DNA of 64,000 nt, taken from positions 22,031 through 86,030 of the forward strand of contig JAPTJF010000266.1 of assembly GCA_029339195.1 (NCBI GenBank). The letters run 5' to 3'. The notes under the pieces were generated by a model. It saw nothing but the letters and a program-made list of their open reading frames with translations. It was not told the DNA's origin and did no database searches. Of the stretch, positions 57,217-64,000 are shown in pieces. The stretch's first letter is position 1. The number at the start of each line of letters is the position of its first letter. This DNA comes from Micractinium sp. NFX-FRZ (lineage: Eukaryota; Chlorophyta; Trebouxiophyceae; Chlorellales; Chlorellaceae). The position numbers were made by a program, and so were the translations under genes.

Positions 57217-57887
57217 GCCGGGCATGCTGAGCTGGCATGCTGAGCTGGCAGGCAGCACCGTGTCTGTGCTGAGCTGGCCACGGTGTGGCGCCCATGCTGT
57301 GCTCGTGTGTGCCTGCATACATCTTCCGCCCAAGCTGTGATGTCAAGTGCCCTGCCCCCTTCCCCGCCCCTTGTGTACCATCATTAGCCTAGCTCCCGTC
57401 TGCGCAGCTAGCTGCTAGCTACCCTCCCCACCACAGCGTCGGCGTGCCCCTTCCTCCTGTCTGCACACTGCTCTTCCCTTGGCGGCCTCCGATCACAATT
57501 TCAACCCCCTGGTTGCACCATGCACCAACAAGCAACAGCAACAACGAACATTCAGAATCTACATTGGTGTAACCACAATACGTGCATTCACAGCACGTCC
57601 GCGCCTGAACATTCACAAATCTACAAACGGAGGAAGGAAGAACATACGTGTGTCTGCACAGTGCGTCCGCGCTGGAGGTGTGGCAGGCACTGCCAAAACT
57701 GGTTTTCCAAACCTAGCTGTCTCGCTACACAGACTCGACCCACTTGCTCCTTGCCAGCCTTGAAGCGGCACGGGGAGCAGGGAAGGGCATCTTTGGGACC
57801 CCCTGCGGTCCATCTTCCGACAAGCAGATGCAGCCGCTGCTGGCCGCCTGCCGCCTGCCTGCCCGCCTGCCGCCAGGCTGCACAGCC
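57217..57887. other. Convergent intergenic region
   Basis: Holds the 3' untranslated regions of the acetyltransferase and of the membrane-protein gene that ends at 57888. Directly after the acetyltransferase stop, GGCATGCTGAGCTGGCA is repeated at short spacing (57222-57252). Otherwise nothing recognised. Confidence 0.4.
57568..57572 (+). terminator. Candidate TGTAA polyadenylation signal of the acetyltransferase gene
   Basis: TGTAA on the plus strand about 350 bases after the stop, in an AT-richer stretch. Consistent with a green-algal 3' untranslated region length. Confidence 0.45.
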
Positions 57888-60207
57888 TCACACATTCCAT
57901 GCCCCCGCCGTGCTGGGCATGCTCCTGCTGGGGGGCACCCCTCCACGTGTCCCGCCGCCCTCCGTGCTGCTCGCGTAGCGGGGCACGGCCTGTGCTGGCA
58001 GGCTCGTGGTGCCTCGCACCTCCTCAGGAAGAGCGTCTCCGGGGAAGGGGGCAGCGGGGGCCGAGGCCACGGGTGCACTGAAGGGCGAGCTGGGGCTGCG
58101 CAGGCGGTCCGCCAGGCCCAGCTCGTCGACGGTCACTGAGCGGAGGAGGGGAGGCAGGGAGGGAGGGCGGGTGGGGCATGGGATGTTGAGGTGGAGCGGC
58201 GGCCATGCGCAGGCAGGCGGGCAGGGAGGCAGATGAGGAAGGGTGGGTGGCTTGCGCGGGGGCTGTTTGTTCTGTCCTTCCCATGCACCCTGCCCCTCCA
58301 CCCAAGCTCCCCTGTTGCAGCCCACCAGGCCCTGCCCGCCGGCCTGCCACTCACTCTGGCCGGCGCTGAAGCTGTGGCGGTTGGCGATGAGGGCCACTCC
58401 GGTGATCAGGAATAGGCAACCGGTGATGAAGGCCAGCACGTAGGTGGCTTCGTAGGCATGCGTGGCTGCAGTGGTGGCAAAAGATGGGGGCGGTTTAAAG
58501 GCGCATCTGTGACCAGCAAAAGCAGGGCGGGTGGCTACAAGTGGGTGGGGCGGGAGGGCCGGAGTAGGACAGGATGCTAGTTGCATCTTGCGGAGAGACG
58601 GGCAGGGCCGGGGTTGTCAAGTGCGCCGCGTCAGTATTTGTTGCGCAGTGCGTGGGGGGACGTAGGCACAGCGAGCTGCTGCACGTCACTCACAATGTGC
58701 TGCATGTCGTGCCTTCAGATTGACCACCCTGCCTGCCCTGCCTGGCACGTTCAACAGCCCCCTTGTCTGGCCTCCACGCCACCACACCCTCCCCCTGCCA
58801 CTTTCGAGAAGCAACCACAGGGTATCCAACAGCCCCACCTGAACGGCTCCAATAGGGGGACGCCTCAAACTGCGTTGTCAGGTGGTCTGTGGCGGTGAGG
58901 GTGACCCCCGTCAGCAGCAGCAGCATGGAGTCCAGCAGGAAGAAGGCGGCTGTGAAGCCATAGGTGAACCCCGCCCCGCTCTGGCTCACCGTCTTCTTGA
59001 CCTGCGAGGAGGGGGGTGTGAAGCATGCAAGGGGCAAGGGGCAGCAAGCTGTGAAGCCCAAGGTGAACCCCGCCCTGCTCTGGCTGACAGTCTTCTAAAT
59101 CTGCGGAAAGTGCGATGAAGGGGGGCAGGGAGGCAGGAGGAGAGGGGGTGTAGGCTCTAGGCAGCAGCTGGAGCCAGCGCTGCTGTGGCTCCTCGTCTTC
59201 ATCACCTGCGGCACGAGAGGAAAGATGCATGCACAGGGGTGGTGAGAGCTGCTTGGGTGGAGTCGACACTAGAGTGCACAAGAGGGGATAGCTGGGAGCC
59301 GGTCCAGGGGTGCATGAGCCAGGCCCCGGGGGGAGCTGCGCCCCAGGCCAGCACCGCAGGGCTGCTAGGCCAGGGCAGCTCGGGGAGGCCAGCAGGCACT
59401 GCAGCTGGGGAGAGAAGCAGCGTGATCCTGTTGGGCGCCGGTACCGAGCGGCACTTACCAGCACAAAGAAGGACATCAGAATGAGGGCTGCCGTGATGAC
59501 CGGTCCCATGAAGCAGGCCGCCATTGCACCGTTGAGCTGCAGGGGGTGCAGGGGGTGGCGTGGTGACCGCGTTCAATGGACACGCAGGCCAGGTGGGCCT
59601 TAATATAATCATAGCTCGTCATGATAACGAACACTTTCAGGGGAGTGGGCAAATTTATGGACTACAAGCTGCAGGTAGGCAGGCCAGGTGAAGCGCTCTG
59701 GCAACAGGGGTAATAGGAAGCTTCTGCATGCCCAGCCGGGTCGCTGGCAAACAATGCCGGCTCCGCGCACCTCGGTGCCGGGACGGCCTGCTCGGTCCTC
59801 ATACTGCACTTGAGCGAGGTCCCCAAAACTGCTGGGAGTGAGGGTGGATGGCGGGCGGCGTTGGTGTTGGTGAGGCAGGGCCTGCTGGCAGCCTGCCGCG
59901 CACCAGTAACAGGCGGCGAGGCGGTGAGTGCTGCCTCCACACCGAACCGCTGCTCTTGCACCTGCACAGGCCAGCCTTACGTGACAAGGCCGATGATGGA
60001 AAAGAGGGTGCCAGAGACCTGCGGGCAGTGATGAGCATGGGGTGGTTGGCGGCAAGTGTGCTCCCTCGCTTAGGTGGTGGGCGGCGCCCGCTCGTCTGCC
60101 TGCCCGCCCCGCCCGCGCCGCCCGCCAGGGCCCCGTGTCGTGTTGCGCCCGCTTGCCGTGGAGGGGAGCCAGTGCAGCCACGTCCAGGCTTTTCCCCCCA
60201 GCCGCAT
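57888..60207 (-). CDS. Unknown four-span membrane protein
   Basis: Exons read in one direction with consistent GT-AG ends: VSGTLFSIIGLVT (about 60022-59983), SFGDLAQVQYEDRAGRPGTE, LNGAMAACFMGPVITAALIL then MSFFVL (59540-59460), GDEDEEPQQRWLQLLPRA, a long exon with GFTYGFTAAFFLLDSMLLLL then TGVTLTA (59003-58838), AATHAYEATYVLAFITGCLF then LITGVALIANR (58468-58355), and a cytosolic-looking Ser/Pro/Ala-rich tail of about 85 residues to the stop at 57888-57890. Four hydrophobic segments, the first short. The start is unresolved: an ATG at 60207 is the nearest candidate, but no clean donor joins it to the first hydrophobic exon. No family recognised. Confidence 0.55.
58955..59106 (-). repeat. Copy of an exon start in the four-span membrane gene
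   Basis: The real start VKKTVSQSGAGFTYGFTA (58955-59003) has an upstream copy at 59050-59106 that keeps TGTGAAGCC.AAGGTGAACCCCGCCC and CTCTGGCT.AC.GTCTTCT on the plus strand. The copy contains an in-frame stop, so it is not an exon. Confidence 0.8.
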
Positions 60208-60924
60208 CAGAAAGGGAACGCCGCGCGTGCTCGAAGTCGGCAGCCTGGGCAGGAGGTCGGGGCTGTCAGTGCAGAGGCGGTAGCTGGGTGAATCAGTGTG
60301 CAGAGTCCAAGAGAGGTGCAGGCCACCAGACGGGCTGCCAATCGAGCAGTCTCAGCGTGCCCGGCAGGGACAAGGTGCCAGCGAGGCAGGTTCATTCGAC
60401 CGCCGGGCCCCTACTCTAGTTATTTGGACTCAAGGCTCGTCAAGCTCTCACCCAGCGGTGGATCAGTTGGCCGGCACGTGTTCTCAACAAAATTGGGTTG
60501 CCTCCATGGTTGGCTCACTAGAAGGTGCTTCACAAAGGTCTGTGTGTGTATCACGTCTTTACATCAGATCAGGCAGAGCAAGGGAGAAGAGAGATGGAAC
60601 AGGGCAGGGATAGCAGGAGACGGCATAGGTTTAGACAGGGCATGCACAGAGAGACAGGGGCCACATTGCATTGACGGGCGGCTGTAGGAGAGGGCCCCAC
60701 ACCAGCTCCACATGCGGCCATAAAACAGAGCGGTGAGCTTGAGAGGAGGGATGTAAAGACTGGGCATGTCGCATGCAGACAGGTAGGCAATCAGAGGTGG
60801 AAAAGCTTGACTAACATGCAAAACAGAGGACATACATTTGGGTGCGGGGGAGAGGGTAAACATAAACATGAAGGAGACACCCCACGGGCCAGCGGCCCGC
60901 TGGGGCGCCGCAGCGTGAGAGGCC
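60208..60924. other. Intergenic region between two membrane-protein genes
   Basis: Contains the 3' untranslated region of the right-hand gene and the promoter, and possibly a first exon, of the left-hand gene. A frame beginning at 60395 on the minus strand looks more like leader than coding sequence. Confidence 0.4.
60559..60563 (-). terminator. Candidate TGTAA polyadenylation signal of the right-edge membrane gene
   Basis: TGTAA on the minus strand about 362 bases past the stop at 60925, similar to the distance seen for the acetyltransferase gene. Confidence 0.4.
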
Positions 60925-63900
60925 CTAGCTGCTCCCGGCCGCTGCGCGCACCAGGCGTGCAAAGGTGGCGCGAGAGCGGTGCTCGCTGCGGCGCAGCAGC
61001 AGGGTGGGCAGCAGGCAGCCCACGGTGGTCGCCACAAACAGGCCTTGCATGAAGCACGTGCGGGGGCAGGCCTCGGGATAGACCTGCAAGCAGGGCCAGG
61101 TGCGACAGCACAGCCCAGGCTCAGGGGAGCGGTGGCCAGATGGTCGGATGGCGGTGCGGCCACCCGCAGCAGTACAGCACTTGCTGGGCACACAGACCGG
61201 CACCCAAGGGTCCCATGCTGGCTGTCCCTGAGGTGCACCAGCCGCGAACCTGCCCTCCCCACCGAGTGCCCCACACCCGAGCACCGGCAGCCGCCATACA
61301 GCCAACCGCAGTGACTGCCCCCAAGCCACACACCAGCCGGCCCTACACCCTGCTGCCCACCTCGGCACACCGGCGCGGCAGGTGGTGGGCGGCAGCTCCC
61401 AGTGCTGCCATCTGCAGGGGCACGTGCTGCCATTGAGGCAGCTGCAGCACGGGGCAAGGGGGGAGCAGAGGGAAGTTGAGCGGGCAGTGCGTGGGGTGGA
61501 GAGCGATGCCACGTTGCCTGCCAACTGGCGAGCGGCCAGACACGTCTCAGCTGGATGGCGGCGCTAGATGCATGCCCTTGTACCATGCATCTAGCGTACC
61601 ATGCATCTAGTGTACCATGCATCTAGTGCATCCCTGCCCGAGCACATGTGTTGAAACTCAGCATCGCTGTACGAAAACACAACTGCCAGCACCATGCATG
61701 CCACTCAGGCTTTCGCCCTCACCCAGAAGCCAATGGCGGTTGCAAACAGGGCTTCCGCCCCCGTGAGCCGCCACATGGCTACCCGCTCGCTGAAACGCCA
61801 TGGCGTCAGGTGCTCCTGCTGCACCACGCAGGGCGGGGGCGCGGGGGTCTCGAATCACAGTCGGGAGGGGGGCCCAATATACAGGCGGGCAGGCAGACTT
61901 GCACACTTGACGCCAGCTGGCCCTTGGCCCAGTCAGCAGGGCTGATGATCCTCCCCGGTGCTCCTCTCCGGTGAGCAGCAGCTGCCCGCCGGCTTCGGGA
62001 CAGGTTCCAGCGGTGCAGCACGCACCTGGTACGCTGGGATGGTTGCCCCGCATACAATGGTGATGGCCAGGATGCGCAGCAGCGGCAGCACGCGTATGCG
62101 CCAGGCTGCATGAACGTGCGCATGATGGGGGCGGGGGTAAGGCAAGGGCGGGGACAGGGTGGGGGCCATTGCGGCCTGGCAGTCTGCTGACCACGCAAAA
62201 CTCTCGTGCCAATACAAACAACACACTTGGGTGGCTGCATGTGGGGTGGGCGCACCAGTTGCGCAGTGTCTGGCAGCGCTCACCGGCATAGGTGCGGGTG
62301 CTGAGCAGCACGCTGGCGCACATGCACAGCAGTGGTATGCCGATGCCCATGCACAGGCACGCTGCGGCGCACACACATGTGAGCACACGCTCGTGCTGCA
62401 GCTTTGGGGTGAGAAGAGGGGGTTGGATTAGGGCCGGCGTTGAGTCAGGCTTGCCAGGGGTTGCTTGCCAGGGATTGCAGCGCGTCGCGTCACGCAGGGG
62501 CATGTGCAGTGTCCGGCAGTGCGGCAGTGCACCTCTACCCACGCACCCGGCCCCACCAGGCAGGGCCCACCTGTGCAACACCGCACACACAGGCCGCCAT
62601 CAGCATGACACAAGAGGTGAATCTGTCGGTAGCGATGCAGTGTGGCGCCATCCACAGCCCGTACTCGCGCTCCGCCAGGTCGGAGCGAAAGCACAGCGTC
62701 AGCCGGCTCTGCTGCAGCACCGCCTCCCCGCCCTCGCCGCCCGCCGCAGCCGCCAGCGCCTTGCTCACGCTGAGCAGCGCGCTGTCGCTGCTGGCGCTGC
62801 GGGCGCTGGCGTCGCTGCAAGCCCCTCCGCTGCTCGCCCGCGACAGTGTGCCAGAGCTGGGGTGCATGGCTGCCTGCCTGCCGGGACCGCCGGGAATGGG
62901 GGGAGACTCCAAACCCACCGCTCCACGCGCTGCCTCCTCAGCCACTGTTGCCAGCCGCGGCACCGGCAGCGCCATGGGGCCGCTGGCGCTGCCGTCGCCG
63001 CCGCCGCCCCGCTTGTCCCCCAAACAGGATCCGCCCTCCTTCTGCTCCTCCTCACAGCCCTGCTCTGGGCAGCAGCAGCCGATGCTGCCATCGCTGGTGC
63101 ACGCAAAGTTGACGAGCGCCAGGGTGTCGGCAGACAGGGCGGCCAGCGGGCCGGGCAAGCACTGCGCCAGGTGCAGCAGCAGGGCCAGGCGCCTGCAGAG
63201 GGCAGCAGGGCAGGCAACAGGTGGCGCCAAGCGGATGCAGCGCCCCGATGGCAGCGTTCCATGCATGTAGGCGTGCGGGGATCCGGTATTCTGGCGGGCA
63301 GCGCATGGGACCACAAAATCCAGACACCTGCATGACCGCAAACAGGTGCAGTGATGCAGAGCGCGACGGTGCCACACATGGCACACCCTGGCGCAACACC
63401 ACGTCGTCACACCACATCACTCACCTGCTGTCAATGACTGGCCCTCACAGGGGGCCCCCCACGTCAGTGAGACGTCAGGTCGGGGACGTCAGTTGCCGGG
63501 CCATACACCCGACTTGCGTTTGAGCACTCTTGTACTGCCCTACTCCCTTTCTGCACTTTCCTGGATGTGTGTGAAGCACGTTTGGCATACCCACACCCCA
63601 AATCAGCCCCTTAAACAGTCCCTCTCTGCCAGATGGCCCCTAGACGTCCCATAACATCCCATGACATGACGTCCTGTGTTGTCCTGCCCAGTGGGCCCAT
63701 GCTCCCCAAGTCTTCCACCTGTACCGCCGATGCAGTCTGTAACCGGGGAGCATGCGGTTACATGCGTTGCATCTTGGCCGCGCTCTCGCAAGACACTTGC
63801 ATGAAGTGCTTGGCAGCCAACGGGCGCAGCACCCCCTGCAGCCCCCCCTCAGTGATCCAGAATCAGGGTCGGTGCCGGCAGCGGCGAACGCTGCCGCCGC

Positions 63901-64000
63901 CGTTGCCTGCGTCACGCCGCCGCCCGCCAGCAGGCCCTGCAGGCCCAGCATCTTGCCTGCCCGCTCTGGTGGGAATTCTGCCCAGAAAAGGTTGCAGTCC
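60925..64000 (-). CDS. Unknown multi-pass membrane protein, 5' end beyond right edge
   Basis: Exons, 5' to 3'. Near 64000-63930 is LFWAEFPPERAGKMLGLQGL. Near 63846-63757 is GVLRPLAAKHFMQVSCESAA then KMQR, which joins in phase through a GTAACC donor to RLALLLHLAQCLPGPLAALS at 63194. That long exon (to about 62573) has a Cys-rich run (GCCCPEQGC), a Gly/Ser/Ala-rich loop and a hydrophobic end (CVMLMAACVCGVAQ). TM exons follow: VLTCVCAAACLCMGIGIPLL (62400-62284), LPLLRILAITIVCGATIPAY (62106-62026), HLTPWRFSERVAMWRLTGAE then ALFATAIGFW (61812-61722), LPQWQHVPLQMAALGAAAHH (61440-61362) and FMQGLFVATTVGCLLPTLLL in the last exon, with stop TAG at 60925-60927. Perhaps six spans. No family recognised. 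Confidence 0.55.
61562..61628. repeat. Palindromic 16-base repeat cluster in an intron
   Basis: CATGCATCTAG[CT]G occurs three times at 16-base spacing (61584, 61600, 61616), and its exact reverse complement CGCTAGATGCATG stands at 61562-61574. The first pair can form a perfect 13-base-pair hairpin with a 9-base loop. Each unit is itself centred on the palindrome ATGCAT. Confidence 0.8.

Noticed and set aside
59041..59106. Second copy of the VKKTVSQSGAGF exon as a real alternative exon
   Set aside because: The copy contains an in-frame TAG right after its acceptor.
60207..60395. Minus-strand frame of 62 codons as a separate small gene
   Set aside because: No family similarity. It lies where the leader or first exon of the four-span membrane gene is expected.
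1..64000. tRNA genes, rRNA, CRISPR array, transposase or retroelement genes
   Set aside because: I looked for T-arm motifs, regularly spaced repeat-spacer units and transposase or reverse-transcriptase motifs and found none I could support by eye. A tRNA scan would be decisive for small RNA genes.

Overview
The window looks like nuclear DNA of a GC-rich green alga, most likely a trebouxiophyte of the Chlorella/Micractinium type (inference). The protein-coding genes are cut into many short exons with GT-AG introns. Several products are typical of the green lineage: a plastid 6-phosphogluconate dehydrogenase with a transit peptide, an NSI/SNAT-type plastid acetyltransferase, and a hydroxyproline-rich-glycoprotein-like region. 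Coding runs are full of Ala, Gly, Ser, Pro and Gln tracts. A few TGTAA motifs, the polyadenylation signal of green algae, lie downstream of stop codons. I saw no bacterial operons, rRNA, tRNA, CRISPR array or transposase.

Layout, left to right. 1-2959 (-) is the 5' part of a pentameric ligand-gated ion channel. 3971-4967 (+) is a small secreted Cys-rich protein. 5942-8244 (+) is an unknown protein with Leu/Ala/Gly/Ser repeats. 9411-28487 (-) is best read as one 19-kb gene with about 49 exons and about 2,420 residues. It encodes a signal peptide, a long Pro-rich stretch, three homologous glycoside-hydrolase-like modules joined by EGF-like linkers, and a thrombospondin-1-like tail. 29354-44254 (-) is the 5'-3' exoribonuclease XRN1. 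45304-50310 (-) is plastid 6-phosphogluconate dehydrogenase. 50644-55483 (-) is a ROK1/DDX52-type DEAD-box helicase, divergent from an NSI-type GNAT acetyltransferase at about 55913-57216 (+). 57888-60207 (-) and 60925 to the right edge (-) are two unrecognised multi-pass membrane proteins.

The genes do not form a pathway: they are independently transcribed nuclear genes. What unites them is gene structure. In at least five genes, introns next to exon boundaries hold decayed tandem copies of the neighbouring exon edge and its splice site ('ghost exon edges'). A second pattern is a TGTGC-type short repeat that begins directly at the 5' splice site in several introns. These, the triple-module wall protein and the ligand-gated channel are the main points of interest.

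Exon boundaries were placed by eye from reading frame, splice consensus and family similarity. Starts and stops given to the base were checked in the sequence; most internal exon borders and repeat borders are good to a few bases or tens of bases.
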